Below, piece after piece: positions 33,942 to 43,196 of a DNA stretch of 64,000 nt. The DNA comes from Ralstonia sp. A12 (lineage in GTDB: Bacteria > Pseudomonadota > Gammaproteobacteria > Burkholderiales > Burkholderiaceae). Every line of letters begins with the position of its first letter. Position 1 is the stretch's first letter. The DNA is taken from positions 186,001 through 250,000 of the forward strand of contig NZ_JSZO01000011.1 in assembly GCF_000801955.1 (NCBI RefSeq), written 5' to 3'. The translations under genes were made by a program, and so were the position numbers. The notes under the pieces are model-generated. The model saw nothing but the letters and a program-made list of their open reading frames with translations. It ran no database searches and was not told the origin of the DNA.

Positions 33942-36044
33942 TTAGCGGTCGTACTCGACCGACGTAGTGAAGTTCAGGTCAAGCGGATCTGCCCACGACA
34001 TGTTGGTGAACGACATGTCTGTGGTGCCAGTCCAGCCCACCACTGCCGGGAAGGCCACCCCCTGGTCACCCGCCACGTTGACGGTGAGCGTGGTACCTGG
34101 CGCCGCCGGCGAGGCGCGGCCCACACCATTCACGAACACCTGCGATTGGCCTGAAGCCGTGGAGCGGATCTGCACGTTGACGCGCTTCACGAACGGCACA
34201 CCTGCCTTGGTCGTCCACGTGACCGGCAGGGTGGCGCCGCCCGCAAACGTCGATGCCGTGCCCGGGGTGAGGATGTCGCGTGTGGCTTGCGAGATGTCCT
34301 GCCACGTGTACTGGCGCAGTGCCGTGGGCGAAGGCGACGGCGTGCGCAGCCGGACCGTGTAGGTCTTGGACGGCTGATTGGTGTTGCCACCCTGGTAGAT
34401 GGCGACCGTGTAGGCGCTGAACGGCGTGATGGTCGCCAGTTCCGATGCCGTCAATTGCGGCTTGGCCCATGCCGTATTGTTGCGCGGTGCGTCGCCAGGC
34501 CACGTGAACAGGCCCTGGTTGGCCGGGTCTTGCGCAACGCCTGCCAGACGGAAGTTGTTGCGGCAGGAGTTTTGCCTGCTCAGCCCGGCAAGCTGCGTCG
34601 CGGTCTGGCCTGCGCCAACCTGGGCGCGGATGTTCAACGTGTCGCACGTGCCGGAAGATGGCTGCAGGAACACCCCGTTGCGCAGGCCCGGGCCGGTGAC
34701 GATTGCAAAGTCGACCGGTGTGCCGCCGGCATCCACGATCCCGACCTGCATGTTCATCGAATCGACAAACGCGTTGGTGCCGGTCATGGCGGTGGCGCTG
34801 TTCAGCCAATCCCACTTCTGCGCATTGGCGTTGACCTTGGTGAGGACGGCGCGCTGGTTGCCAACGATGCGCCAGCCGTTGTCGCCGCTCGCACGCGAGG
34901 CGGCTTGCACGGCCACCTGCACATGTTGCTGCATGCCGTCGCGCAGGCCATCGGCGCGGGTCCAGGCGAGCTTGACCCACAGCGTATCGCCGCTGTTGGA
35001 TGCCACGCGGATGATCTCCGGCAGGCTGAAGCTGGCGTTGTTCATCGCGTCGTCAGCAAACAGGCCGGGGGTGCCGCCGCCGGTTGCGGGTCCGAATTCC
35101 TGGTCGGCGGTCATGCCGTTGTTCAGATAGGCCGAAGGCACGCCGCTGATGCGCGCGCCGCTGGTCACGTCATCCACGAAGATCTGGCCGCAGACGGGCA
35201 CGCTGCCGCCCGTGCGCCCGGCACCCGTGGAGCCTGCAAAGCACTGGTTGAGGGCAGTTTGCAGGGCCGCCAGGTCGGTGGCCGTGGGCAGGTTGGAGAC
35301 GGGGTTGCCGTTGATGGTTGCCGTGCTTGGCAGGCTGGCTTTGTCGCTGGCTTGCGGCGCCACGCCGGGGGAGAGCTGCAGTTGTGCGGGCGTATCGCTC
35401 GACGCACCGGCCACCGAGCTGATCTGTACGCTGCCGTCCGGCAGCACGTTGACTTTGACCTGATCGAGCAGGCGGTCGAGCCCCGGCGCGCCGGCGGTCA
35501 GCGGGCCCGAGATCAGGTCCACCCCGGTGTTACCTGTCGAGGCCAGCAAGTCGGCCAGCGCAGCGGCATATGCAGCCACCGTGCTGGAGACGCTTTGCGT
35601 GGTCACCTTGCTCTGCAGCAGGCCCGTGTTGCCCAGGAGCTTGCTCGGGTTGTCGCCCACGATGGTGGCGGCAATGGCGTTGGTGATGGGGGTGATGTTG
35701 ATCGTCTGCGTGCCGGCGCTGGCGGATAGCGCGATCAGCGTGGCCTGCGAGTCGGCAACGTTGCCGGAGGCGGATAGCACGAACGGCGCGGTGAGACCCG
35801 TCACCGCACACTGGAACGCCCCCGTAGTGGCGTTGGCCGGGCAGTTGACCGACTTGCCGGTCGCGTCCATGAGCGTGACGGTGGCGCCTTGCATGGCGGC
35901 ACCGGTGGCCGCTACGCCGCTGACGGTCTGTGCTGCCGGGACATTGGTGCCGGGTGATGTGTTGGCGTTGCTGCCGGAATCGCCGCCGCCGCAAGCCGAC
36001 AGGGCAAGGGTGGCCAGTGCGAGTGCAATGGGGGTGAGTTTCAT
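33942..36044 (-). CDS. Large lipoprotein of unknown function
   Basis: The product has 700 residues from the ATG at 36044, which follows GGAGG. The lipoprotein signal is MKLTPIALALATLALSAC with Cys18, then a Gly/Ser/Asn linker. An early segment (VSGVAATGAAMQGATVTLMDATGK) looks like a carboxypeptidase-regulatory or Ig-like beta domain. The remainder is rich in Thr/Ser/Gly/Asn as in surface proteins. Conserved cysteines occur in pairs. Relatives are found as single large surface lipoproteins in Burkholderiales. A LuxR-type gene is divergent across a long inverted repeat. Confidence 0.75.
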   Translation of the reverse strand: MKLTPIALALATLALSACGGGDSGSNANTSPGTNVPAAQTVSGVAATGAAMQGATVTLMDATGKSVNCPANATTGAFQCAVTGLTAPFVLSASGNVADSQATLIALSASAGTQTINITPITNAIAATIVGDNPSKLLGNTGLLQSKVTTQSVSSTVAAYAAALADLLASTGNTGVDLISGPLTAGAPGLDRLLDQVKVNVLPDGSVQISSVAGASSDTPAQLQLSPGVAPQASDKASLPSTATINGNPVSNLPTATDLAALQTALNQCFAGSTGAGRTGGSVPVCGQIFVDDVTSGARISGVPSAYLNNGMTADQEFGPATGGGTPGLFADDAMNNASFSLPEIIRVASNSGDTLWVKLAWTRADGLRDGMQQHVQVAVQAASRASGDNGWRIVGNQRAVLTKVNANAQKWDWLNSATAMTGTNAFVDSMNMQVGIVDAGGTPVDFAIVTGPGLRNGVFLQPSSGTCDTLNIRAQVGAGQTATQLAGLSRQNSCRNNFRLAGVAQDPANQGLFTWPGDAPRNNTAWAKPQLTASELATITPFSAYTVAIYQGGNTNQPSKTYTVRLRTPSPSPTALRQYTWQDISQATRDILTPGTASTFAGGATLPVTWTTKAGVPFVKRVNVQIRSTASGQSQVFVNGVGRASPAAPGTTLTVNVAGDQGVAFPAVVGWTGTTDMSFTNMSWADPLDLNFTTSVEYDR

Positions 36045-36130
36045 GGAGTCCTCCGCTGGATCGTGGGTGCGCCGTACGTGCGGCGCCGCCTTTTTGGCAC
36101 GGAGATTCTCAAAGGGAGGGCCTTCGCATC

Positions 36131-36173
36131 GCATCCTTCATTTGGAGGAAAGCGCACGCCAAATGAACGATGC
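36131..36173. promoter_or_regulatory. Long inverted repeat between the lipoprotein and LuxR genes
   Basis: TTCATTTGG (36137-36145) and CCAAATGAA (36159-36167) are perfect 9-bp arms around 13 bases. After one mismatch the symmetry continues with GCATC and GATGC, giving 14 of 15 matched pairs. It lies between divergent starts, so it is most likely an operator shared by the two genes; an RNA hairpin is the alternative. Confidence 0.55.
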
Positions 36174-36285
36174 CGGAGCGAAAACGCACGTGCTACGGTT
36201 GCGTACACAACATGCCCGGCGCTGACCAACACGGCGAGCGCGACGGGCGGCACGGCCAGACAGCCATCCTTCGGGGGAGGGACGC

Positions 36286-37404
36286 TTGCTCAAAGACCAG
36301 CTCATTGGTGATCTGTACGAAGCCGCGGTGACACAGGATGGCTTCCTGGAGGTGTTCCACAACGTCACCGAGGCATTGGGTGCCAACGTGTTCCACATGT
36401 TCAGTTGGGACCCAGTCCGCAACGCTCCCCATCTTTCGACTTACTCCCCCGGAAGGGGGTACGACGAAACCATTGCCCGCTACGACCAGTACTACGGCGC
36501 GCTCGACCCTAGGCGCGAGCATGTTGCGCGTGCGGCGCTGGGTGAGTTCGCCTTCTGCCAGGACTATGTGTCCGACGCGTACATCGAGCGCAGCGAGTTT
36601 TACCAGGACTACCAATTGCCATCGGGCCTTCGCTACCTGATGGGCGTGCGGCTGGCACGCCCAGGCGGCAGTGACATCCTGCTCGGTATGCTGCGCGCCA
36701 GTGGTCGCACGCCTTTCTCGGATGAGGAACGCGCCACCGCAGTCGGCATGACCAACCACCTGCAGCGCACGATCAACCTCTGGCAGGACACGCGTGTGTT
36801 GCATCGCGATGCCGCCCTCGGCACGGAATTGATGGAGCAGCTTGGCCTGGCCGTGTTTGCGCTCGGGCGTGATCAACGCGTGCTGTTTGCCAACGCACAG
36901 GCCGAAGCGTTGCTGCGTGCATCGACTTGCCTGCGGCTTGAACATGGGCGCCTGAGCGCCACGTTTGCCGCCGATAACGATGGCCTTCAGGCCGCGCTAG
37001 GGCGTGTGGCGAAATCACGCAAGGGCGAGAGCTTTGCCGTGCGGACCACGATGGGTGCACCGCACGAGATCTTTCTAGGGATCTCGCAATTGCCGGCCAG
37101 CGCGGCGCACGCGGCGTTTGGCGATGCCGCCATGTTAGTCACGGCGCGCCGTCGTGGTGATGCTGCGCCGGTCACGGCCGTGCAGTTGCGACAGGCCTTC
37201 GGCTTATCGGCAGCAGAAGCTGCGGTCGGTGAAGCATTGATCGCCGGTAAGACGCCCGACGAATACGCCGCCAATGCCAATGTCGCCATGTCGACAGTGC
37301 GCTCGCAACTGCGCGCTATCTACGAGAAGACCTGTACACGCTCGCAGGCGGAAGCCGTGGGAGCAATGCTTTGGGTGCTGGCGCAGCGCAAGCCCCAGGG
37401 CTAG
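36286..37404 (+). CDS. LuxR-family transcriptional regulator with sensory N-terminal region
   Basis: This is a 372-residue protein with a C-terminal LuxR-type helix-turn-helix at about 303-360 (LRQAFGLSAAEAAVGEALIAGKTPDEYAANANVAMSTVRSQL). The long N-terminal part probably contains PAS-like sensing folds (RDQRVLFANAQAEALL). The start is a TTG at 36286 after a very strong GGGGGAGG. The ligand is unknown. It probably controls the divergent lipoprotein gene through the inverted repeat between them. Confidence 0.88.
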   Translation: MLKDQLIGDLYEAAVTQDGFLEVFHNVTEALGANVFHMFSWDPVRNAPHLSTYSPGRGYDETIARYDQYYGALDPRREHVARAALGEFAFCQDYVSDAYIERSEFYQDYQLPSGLRYLMGVRLARPGGSDILLGMLRASGRTPFSDEERATAVGMTNHLQRTINLWQDTRVLHRDAALGTELMEQLGLAVFALGRDQRVLFANAQAEALLRASTCLRLEHGRLSATFAADNDGLQAALGRVAKSRKGESFAVRTTMGAPHEIFLGISQLPASAAHAAFGDAAMLVTARRRGDAAPVTAVQLRQAFGLSAAEAAVGEALIAGKTPDEYAANANVAMSTVRSQLRAIYEKTCTRSQAEAVGAMLWVLAQRKPQG

Positions 37405-37411
37405 ACGGGTG

Positions 37412-37717
37412 TCAGGAGAAGACAGGGCGGAAGAAGCTGCGCTCGTAGCTGACGATGCAGCCGGTTTCCTCTGCATATTGGAAGGCGGCGATGCAAGCGG
37501 GGTCGCTCTTCGACCGTTCCCGATAGACCTCGTAGGCCGCCAGGCTCGGGAACGAGAACAACGCCAGCGCGACATTGTTCGCCCCTTCGGAGGGGAGAAA
37601 GTAGCCGTGGTGCTGGCCGCCAAATTTCTCGACCAGTGGAATCCACATCTTTCCGTAGGCCTCGAATTCCGCAAGCCGTGCCGGGTTGATGATGTAGCGG
37701 AGGTAGCATGTGACCAT
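37412..37717 (-). CDS. NIPSNAP-family protein
   Basis: From the ATG at 37717 this encodes 101 residues (MVTCYLRYIINPARLAEFE, the usual family opening). A GTG at 37744 would add nine residues but has no ribosome site. The ferredoxin-like alpha/beta barrel half is shown by YGKMWIPLVEKFGGQHHGYFLPSEG and the final YERSFFRPV. Bacterial members are small cytoplasmic proteins of unknown job, often next to oxidative genes. It faces the LuxR gene with 7 bases between the stops. Confidence 0.85.
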   Translation of the reverse strand: MVTCYLRYIINPARLAEFEAYGKMWIPLVEKFGGQHHGYFLPSEGANNVALALFSFPSLAAYEVYRERSKSDPACIAAFQYAEETGCIVSYERSFFRPVFS

Positions 37718-37756
37718 GTCGTGTGCAGGCGAGTAGATGGGCACACGAGCCTAAAC

Positions 37757-37796
37757 GTCCGCCCGCTGCCCGGTCAATCCGGGTATGCAGGCGGAC
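37757..37796. terminator. Hairpin after the cydAB operon
   Basis: GTCCGCC pairs with GGCGGAC, and inside it CCCGG pairs with CCGGG. It lies 9 bases beyond the cydB stop on the minus strand. There is no strong T run. Confidence 0.55.
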
Positions 37797-37804
37797 AGCA
37801 TGTT

Positions 37805-38836
37805 TCAGTAGTACCGCAGCTCCGTCGCCTTGCCGTGGAACACCTTGTACGAGTAGATCGTGTAGCCCACGATGGTCGGCAGCACGATGGCCACGCCCAC
37901 CAGCATGAACTCGAGCGATTCCGGCGCGCTGGCGGCTTGCCAGATGTCGAGCCGGTCCACCACCAGATACGGGAACAGGCTGTAGGCCAGGCCATTGAAG
38001 GCGAGCAGGAAGATCGCACCGGTGCCGACGAAGGGGGCCCAGATCAGGTGTTCATCCCCCTTGGCGATCTGCTGTGGCAGACGGCGCAGCACCCAGTCGA
38101 TCAGGCCGAACAGCACCACCGTTACCAGTGGCACGGGTGCCAGCAGGATGATGTTGGGCAAGGCAAACCACTTGTCGAACACGCGCGTGCTGACCCACGG
38201 CGTGGCGAGCGACACCGCGGCCACACCCAGCGCCGTGAACCACAGGCTGCCGCGCGCCCACTGCACCGCGCGCAACTGCAGCGCACCTTCCGTCTTCATG
38301 ATGAGCCACGTGGCGCCCAGCAGCAGGTAGCCGGCAATCAGCCCGCCCGCTGTACAGATCGCAAAGACGATGTTGGCCGTGTCGTATTGGAAGCCCGTGA
38401 TGTACAGCCCCAGCATCAGGCCTTGCGCCGCTGTGGCGATGACCGAACCCGCATAGAACGCGCGGTTCCACCACGGCTTGTGGTGCGCGCGCGCCTTGAC
38501 ACGAAAGTCGAACGCCACGCCGCGCAACATCAGCCCGAACAGCATGATGGCGACGGGCAAATACAGCGCGCCCAGGATCTCGCCGTGCGCAGCTGGAAAC
38601 GCCACCAGCAGCAGGCCGACACCGAGCACGAGCCAGGTTTCATTGGCGTCCCAGAACGGACCGATGGACGCGATCATGGTGTCCTTCTCGGCGTCATCGG
38701 CGCGGCGCAGCAGGATGCCGACGCCGAGGTCGTAGCCGTCCAGCACCACGTAGGCCAGCACGGCAATGCCCATCAGGGCCATGAAGACCACCGGCAGCCA
38801 GCCGGCGGGTTGGGTGAGGTCAGGGATGGTGCTCAT
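37805..38836 (-). CDS. cydB: Cytochrome bd-type quinol oxidase subunit II
   Basis: The product of 343 residues has about eight helices and the CydB opening WLPVVFMALMGIAVLAYVVLDGYDLGVGIL. It forms the heterodimer with subunit I that oxidises ubiquinol and reduces oxygen to water in the inner membrane. Its ATG overlaps the cydA stop by four bases, so translation is coupled. No cydX-like mini-gene is visible after it. Together with the short Q-loop CydA this looks like the cyanide-insensitive (CioAB) subtype. Confidence 0.95.
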   Translation of the reverse strand: MSTIPDLTQPAGWLPVVFMALMGIAVLAYVVLDGYDLGVGILLRRADDAEKDTMIASIGPFWDANETWLVLGVGLLLVAFPAAHGEILGALYLPVAIMLFGLMLRGVAFDFRVKARAHHKPWWNRAFYAGSVIATAAQGLMLGLYITGFQYDTANIVFAICTAGGLIAGYLLLGATWLIMKTEGALQLRAVQWARGSLWFTALGVAAVSLATPWVSTRVFDKWFALPNIILLAPVPLVTVVLFGLIDWVLRRLPQQIAKGDEHLIWAPFVGTGAIFLLAFNGLAYSLFPYLVVDRLDIWQAASAPESLEFMLVGVAIVLPTIVGYTIYSYKVFHGKATELRYY

Positions 38837-40206
38837 GCGTGGCTCGCGACGGGGGCGGAAAGTTGGGGGCTGTGCTTGGCCGGCATGTCGGCGTCTGTCG
38901 GGTCAATGGCGCCGCCGGCCTTGCGGGCCAGGTAGAACACCACGGCGATATACGAGGCAATGAGGAAGGCGTACAGCGCGAGGTACATCGCCAGCGTGGT
39001 GCCGATCATCTGGGCGGGCACGGTGGACGCGGCTTGCGCGGTGGTCAGCACGCCGTAGACCAGCCACGGCTGCCGGCCAATCTCTGTGACATACCAGCCA
39101 GCGACCACGGCGATCCAGCCGGAGAACGTCATCGCCACGAGAGCACGCGCCAGCCAGCGCGGTAGTTCGCCGTTACGGCGCAGGCGCCAGGCGCTCGTCC
39201 ATGACACGGCCAGCATCAGCAGCCCCACGCCCACCATCAGGCGGAAGGCGAAAAACACCGGTAGCACGGGCGGGTGCTTGTCGAACTGGTCCAGCCCCTG
39301 CACTTCACCGTCGAGCGAATGCTTGAGATATAGCGATGCCAGTTTGGGCACGGCGATCTCGAAGCGGTTGCTGCGCGTGGCTTCGTCCGGAATGCCGAAC
39401 AGCACGGCAGGCACACCGCGCTCGGTCTGCCAGATGCCTTCCATGGCGGCCAGCTTGGCCGGCTGATGCTCCAGCGTGTTCAGGCCGTGCGCATCCCCTG
39501 CAACGATCTGCAGGGGGATCAACATCGCAGCCAGTACGACACCCGTCTTGAGGCTGGCACGCACATCGGCGCCGCGGTCGTTACGCAACCAGCGATAGGC
39601 TGACAGCCCCGCCAGCAGGAACGACACCGTCAACCCAGAAGCCAGCAGCATGTGCGTGAACCGGTAAGGAAACGACGGGTTGAAGATGATCGCCAGCCAG
39701 CTTTCCGGATGCGCGCGGCCGTCGATCATCACGTAGCCGGTGGGTGTCTGCATCCACGAGTTGAGCGCGATGATCCAGAACACCGAGATGGTCGTTCCAA
39801 GCGCCACAAGGAAGGTCGCCAGCGTATGGATGCGCTGGCTCACGCGGCCTGTGCCGAACAGCATGATGCCGAGGAAGCTGGCTTCCAGAAAGAACGCGGT
39901 CAGCACCTCATACGCCAGCAGCGGCCCGGCGATGTTGCCGACGGTATTCATATAGCCCGGCCAGTTGGTGCCGAACTGGAAGCTCATCGTGACGCCAGAC
40001 ACCACGCCCAGCGCGAACGTGAGCGCAAAGACTTTCACCCACAGGCGGTACGCAGCCATCCAGGCTTCATCGCCCGTCTTGCGATAGCGCAGCTTGAAGA
40101 ACAGCAGCACCCACGCGAGCGCGATGCTGATGGTGGGGAAGAGGATATGGAAGGTGATGTTGGCGCCAAACTGGATGCGCGCCAGTACAACAGGATCGAG
40201 TGACAT
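38833..40206 (-). CDS. cydA: Cytochrome bd-type quinol oxidase subunit I (CioA-like)
   Basis: At 457 residues with about nine helices it has the family motifs RIQFGANITFHILFP near the N-terminus (haem ligand His20), the quinol-site GWYVTEIGRQPW, and a short Q-loop. The short loop and length fit the cyanide-insensitive CioA group. It carries haems b558, b595 and d (or b) and takes electrons from ubiquinol. The gene lies 20 bases after the GbsR-like regulator gene and overlaps cydB, giving the operon regulator-cydA-cydB. Low-oxygen or stress induction is typical of the family. Confidence 0.95.
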   Translation of the reverse strand: MSLDPVVLARIQFGANITFHILFPTISIALAWVLLFFKLRYRKTGDEAWMAAYRLWVKVFALTFALGVVSGVTMSFQFGTNWPGYMNTVGNIAGPLLAYEVLTAFFLEASFLGIMLFGTGRVSQRIHTLATFLVALGTTISVFWIIALNSWMQTPTGYVMIDGRAHPESWLAIIFNPSFPYRFTHMLLASGLTVSFLLAGLSAYRWLRNDRGADVRASLKTGVVLAAMLIPLQIVAGDAHGLNTLEHQPAKLAAMEGIWQTERGVPAVLFGIPDEATRSNRFEIAVPKLASLYLKHSLDGEVQGLDQFDKHPPVLPVFFAFRLMVGVGLLMLAVSWTSAWRLRRNGELPRWLARALVAMTFSGWIAVVAGWYVTEIGRQPWLVYGVLTTAQAASTVPAQMIGTTLAMYLALYAFLIASYIAVVFYLARKAGGAIDPTDADMPAKHSPQLSAPVASHA

Positions 40207-40226
40207 GATTCTTCTCAGGGGCGTGA

Positions 40227-40793
40227 CTACTTGTTCTTGCCGCCGCCGCCAACGACGACGGCAAGCTTGTTCTTCACTTCCAGCAGCTTGTGCACCTTGG
40301 CGCCCATCTTCATGAGCTGTTGCAAGGAGTCGGCGTCCAGTTTCTGCACGTCGTCAAACCAGTTGGTCATGAGCGTGATGAGCTGGTACATCTCCTTCAT
40401 GCGCGCCTGGGCGTGGCGGTCGTCCGGGTCATTGGGGGATTCGAGCATCACGTCGCGCAGCAGCGAGAGCGTGGGGTCGATCTCGCGCTTGCGGCGCTCT
40501 TCGGCCAGCGTGCGGAAGATGGTCCAGATGTCGTCGGGGGCCGAGAAGTACTCGCGCCGATCGCCCGGCTTGTGCGAGAGCCGCACCAGCTTCCACGACT
40601 CCAACTCCTTCAGCCCGATGCTCACGTTCGAGCGCGAGAAGCCCAGCGCTTCGGCAATCTCATCCGCGTTGATCGGTTCACGCGCGGCGTAGAGCAGGGC
40701 GTAGATCTGCCCGACCGTGCGGTTGATGCCCCAGCGGCTGCCCATCTCGCCGAAATGCAGGACGAAGCGCTGTTTCAAGGGAGAAAGTTGCAT
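40227..40793 (-). CDS. GbsR/MarR-type regulator of the quinol oxidase operon
   Basis: This encodes 188 residues with a winged helix-turn-helix at about residues 20-85 (INRTVGQIYALLYAAREPINADEIAEALGFSRSNVSIGLKELE). A helical C-terminal region and a lysine/glycine tail follow. The GbsR subfamily usually senses a small ligand. The ATG at 40793 is preferred over an in-frame TTG at 40811. It heads the cydAB operon, so it most likely represses or activates that operon, perhaps through the palindrome 20 bases upstream. Confidence 0.9.
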   Translation of the reverse strand: MQLSPLKQRFVLHFGEMGSRWGINRTVGQIYALLYAAREPINADEIAEALGFSRSNVSIGLKELESWKLVRLSHKPGDRREYFSAPDDIWTIFRTLAEERRKREIDPTLSLLRDVMLESPNDPDDRHAQARMKEMYQLITLMTNWFDDVQKLDADSLQQLMKMGAKVHKLLEVKNKLAVVVGGGGKNK

Positions 40794-40812
40794 GGTTTTG
40801 ATCTTTCTCAAT

Positions 40813-40830
40813 TTTCAGGAATTTCTGAAA
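40813..40830. promoter_or_regulatory. Palindrome upstream of the gbsR-cydAB operon
   Basis: TTTCAGGAATTTCTGAAA is an 18-bp palindrome (arms TTTCAG/CTGAAA perfect, centre near-symmetric). It begins 20 bases before the regulator start, where self-repression would act. A 9-of-10 FNR-like sequence (TTGATCTTTCTCAA, 40798-40811) lies between it and the ATG but is too close to the start for a normal activator site. Confidence 0.5.
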
Positions 40831-41099
40831 GTTTAGAACGCACCGGTGATGCTGGCGATGTGGCGTGCTGTCGCGCCCGTGTCCGGCATCGCTTTCGTTT
40901 CAGGACATCCGTTATGTGAAAAATTCTATCAAGCAAACGTGTGGCAGTTAACGTGAAACAGTCGTGTGTCTAGAAACTCGCGAGAATTAACGTAAATGAG
41001 TGATTATCGATGGAGAGGTTTTCATATAACGCACTGAGTGCGGGGGGGTGAGCGAGGTGATTGGCGTTGTTTGGCGCTAAATAGGGCAATATTGATAGT

Positions 41100-41114
41100 T
41101 GATAATCATTCTCA
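41100..41114. promoter_or_regulatory. Fur-like box upstream of the chemoreceptor gene
   Basis: TGATAATCATTCTCA fits the 7-1-7 Fur consensus TGATAAT-N-ATTATCA at all but one position. It lies 137 bases before the chemoreceptor start. Confidence 0.5.
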
Positions 41115-41184
41115 TACGATGTTATCTTTGCGGGGCTTGTTGATGCCGTGATGTCTTCCCCACGAGAGCAGGGTTATTTTGGCC

Positions 41185-41211
41185 TTAATAAATCTCGATT
41201 TATGCCGAAGA
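41185..41211 (+). promoter_or_regulatory. Sigma-28 (FliA)-like promoter of the chemoreceptor gene
   Basis: TTAA, 15 bases, then GCCGAAGA resembles the flagellar TAAA-N15-GCCGATAA promoter with two or three mismatches. It lies 40 bases before the ATG. Chemoreceptor genes are normally FliA-dependent. Confidence 0.45.
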
Positions 41212-41251
41212 TCTGTTTGCAAAATAAATCATCAAGGAGAAGCCCCCCATC

Positions 41252-42796
41252 ATGCGTGTCAACGAACCTATTACCCAGCGCGAATACGAGTTCCCCGACA
41301 ACGCCACGCTCATGTCGACCACCGACACACAGAGCTACATCGCCTATGCGAATGCGGCTTTCGTCGAGGTCAGTGGCTTTTCTCACGAAGAGATCAAGGG
41401 TCAGCCGCACAATCTCGTGCGTCACCCGGACATGCCGCCCGAGGCGTTTGGCGACATGTGGGCCACGCTCAAAGCCGGGCAGCCCTGGACGGCGCTGGTC
41501 AAGAACCGCCGCAAGAATGGTGACCATTACTGGGTGCGCGCCAACGCCACGCCGGTGGTGCGCAACGGCCAGCCGACCGGCTACATGTCGGTGCGGACCA
41601 AGCCATCGCGCGAGGAAATTGCTGCCGCCGAGGCACTCTATAAGGAGTTCCGTACCGGTCAGGCGGGCAGCCGCAAGTTTCACAAGGGGTTGATCGTGCG
41701 GACCGGGTTGATGGCCTGGCGCTCGGTATTCCAGGTGATGCCGGTGCGTTGGCGCATTCGCCTGACCTTCCTGACGTTGCTGCCAGCGCTGCTGGTAGCG
41801 GCGTGGGCGTTTGGCTTGTCCGGCGCGGCACTCGGTGGCTTTGCGATTGCAGAATTGGCCGCGCTGATACTCGCCTCATGGTCGCTGAAGGTGCAGATCG
41901 CCACGCCGCTCGAAAGGCTGCAGGAGCAGGCGCTGAGCGTTGCCTCGGGCGAGAACCAGAAAGTCGCCATCGCGAACCGTGTGGACGAGATCGGCATGAC
42001 GTTGCGCACGATCAGCCAACTCGGTTTGATGTTCCGCTGGCTGATCGACGACGTGGCCGAGCAGGTGGTCAATGTGCAATCGGCCAGCCAGGAGATCGCC
42101 AAGGGCAATGGCGACATCAACACCCGCACCGAACAAGCCGCGGCCAGCCTGGAGGAAACCTCCAGCTCGATGACGCAGATGACGGCCACGGTCGCCAGCA
42201 ATGCGGAGACCGCCGGGCAGGCCAATACGCTGTCCGGTGCCGCCACGCAGGCCGCGCTCAACGGTGGCCGTGCCATGGAAGAGGTGGTGACAACGATGGG
42301 CGCGATCACGCAGAGCGCCAAACAGATTGCCGACATCATTGGCGTGATTGACAGCATCGCTTTCCAGACGAACATCCTGGCACTCAATGCCGCCGTGGAA
42401 GCCGCGCGTGCCGGCGAGCAGGGCCGCGGTTTCGCGGTGGTGGCGGGCGAGGTGCGTGCCCTTGCGCAACGCAGCGCCGCAGCCGCCAAGGAGATCAAGG
42501 AACTGATCGGCGCCAGCGTTGAGAAGGTGGCGTCCGGCTCAAAGCTGGTCGATGAGGCTGGCAAGACCATGGACGACATCGTCGATCAGGTCAAAAAGGT
42601 CTCAGCCATGATCGCCGACATTAGCCTGGCCACCGCGCAGCAGACCGACGGCATCACGCAGGTCAGCCAGGCGGTCAACCACCTAGACCAGGTCACACAG
42701 GAAAACGCTGAGCTGATCGGACAAAGTGCGGCGGCCGCAGAAGGTTTGCGCGTTCAAGCTTCGCGTCTGGTGGAGGCGGTGAACGTGTTCCGCTGA
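41252..42796 (+). CDS. Aer-like methyl-accepting chemotaxis protein with PAS domain
   Basis: The 514-residue protein has an N-terminal PAS domain at about 20-110 ([38 protein letters not shown], the Aer pattern), a hydrophobic region near 165-200 with two short helices, a HAMP region, and a C-terminal signalling domain. The hairpin tip [33 protein letters not shown] region is near residues 366-395. The PAS probably binds FAD and senses redox state or oxygen, passing it to CheA/CheW. The ATG follows AAGGAGAA. It is divergent from the quinol oxidase operon, a neat link between respiration and energy taxis. Confidence 0.94.
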   Translation: MRVNEPITQREYEFPDNATLMSTTDTQSYIAYANAAFVEVSGFSHEEIKGQPHNLVRHPDMPPEAFGDMWATLKAGQPWTALVKNRRKNGDHYWVRANATPVVRNGQPTGYMSVRTKPSREEIAAAEALYKEFRTGQAGSRKFHKGLIVRTGLMAWRSVFQVMPVRWRIRLTFLTLLPALLVAAWAFGLSGAALGGFAIAELAALILASWSLKVQIATPLERLQEQALSVASGENQKVAIANRVDEIGMTLRTISQLGLMFRWLIDDVAEQVVNVQSASQEIAKGNGDINTRTEQAAASLEETSSSMTQMTATVASNAETAGQANTLSGAATQAALNGGRAMEEVVTTMGAITQSAKQIADIIGVIDSIAFQTNILALNAAVEAARAGEQGRGFAVVAGEVRALAQRSAAAAKEIKELIGASVEKVASGSKLVDEAGKTMDDIVDQVKKVSAMIADISLATAQQTDGITQVSQAVNHLDQVTQENAELIGQSAAAAEGLRVQASRLVEAVNVFR

Positions 42797-42813
42797 GCCG
42801 CAGCGCCCGTCTG

Positions 42814-42835
42814 CCGGAGCCGTTACTGGCTCCGG
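42814..42835 (+). terminator. Hairpin after the chemoreceptor gene
   Basis: CCGGAGCC pairs perfectly with GGCTCCGG across GTTACT, 18 bases after the stop. A T run is lacking. Confidence 0.6.
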
Positions 42836-42941
42836 GTCAATTGCAAAAACCCCGTGAGCGTCACATGGCGATGACGCCGTCTTCGCCTACTATGCCTATG
42901 CAGCAACGTCCCTCAAAACGCACATTATTTGGAGCGCAAAC

Positions 42942-43196
42942 ATGGCCTCACACGGTTTGATTGCCTGGTTGATCATCGGCGCATTGGCAGGTTGGCTGGC
43001 CGGCCTGCTGGTCAAGGGCGGCGGCTTTGGCATCTTTGTCGACATCGTGGTCGGCATCGTCGGCGCATTCATCGGTGGATGGCTGGCAGGGGTGCTGGGC
43101 ATCTCGCTGGGCGGCGGGTGGATCGGCTCGATCATCACGGCAGTGATCGGGGCGGTGATCCTGCTATTCATCATCCGGCTCATCAAACGCGCTTAG
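42942..43196 (+). CDS. GlsB/YeaQ/YmgE family stress membrane protein
   Basis: At 84 residues with three glycine-rich helices (LIAWLIIGALAGWLAGLLVKGGGFG, VVGIVGAFIGGWLAGVLG, SIITAVIGAVILLFII) and a final Lys-Arg-Ala, this is a typical transglycosylase-associated/GlsB protein. Members are small inner membrane proteins raised by stress. It appears to be monocistronic. Confidence 0.93.
   Translation: MASHGLIAWLIIGALAGWLAGLLVKGGGFGIFVDIVVGIVGAFIGGWLAGVLGISLGGGWIGSIITAVIGAVILLFIIRLIKRA

Larger units (their letters stand above)
40831..41251. other. Divergent control region between gbsR-cydAB and the chemoreceptor
   Basis: This 421-base stretch has no gene and is AT-richer. It contains a direct repeat TTAACGT at 40948-40954 and 40987-40993 (39 bases apart, close to four helical turns), then a Fur-like box and a flagellar-type promoter that are listed separately. 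Confidence 0.5.

Noticed and set aside
37274-38935. Open frame of 553 codons across NIPSNAP and cydB on the plus strand
   Set aside because: It overlaps three good genes and has an Arg/Gln/His-rich composition without domains.
40798-40811. FNR-like site TTGATCTTTCTCAA before the gbsR-cydAB operon
   Set aside because: It lies 5-18 bases from the start codon, too close for an activator site; it may be chance within an AT-rich ribosome-site region.
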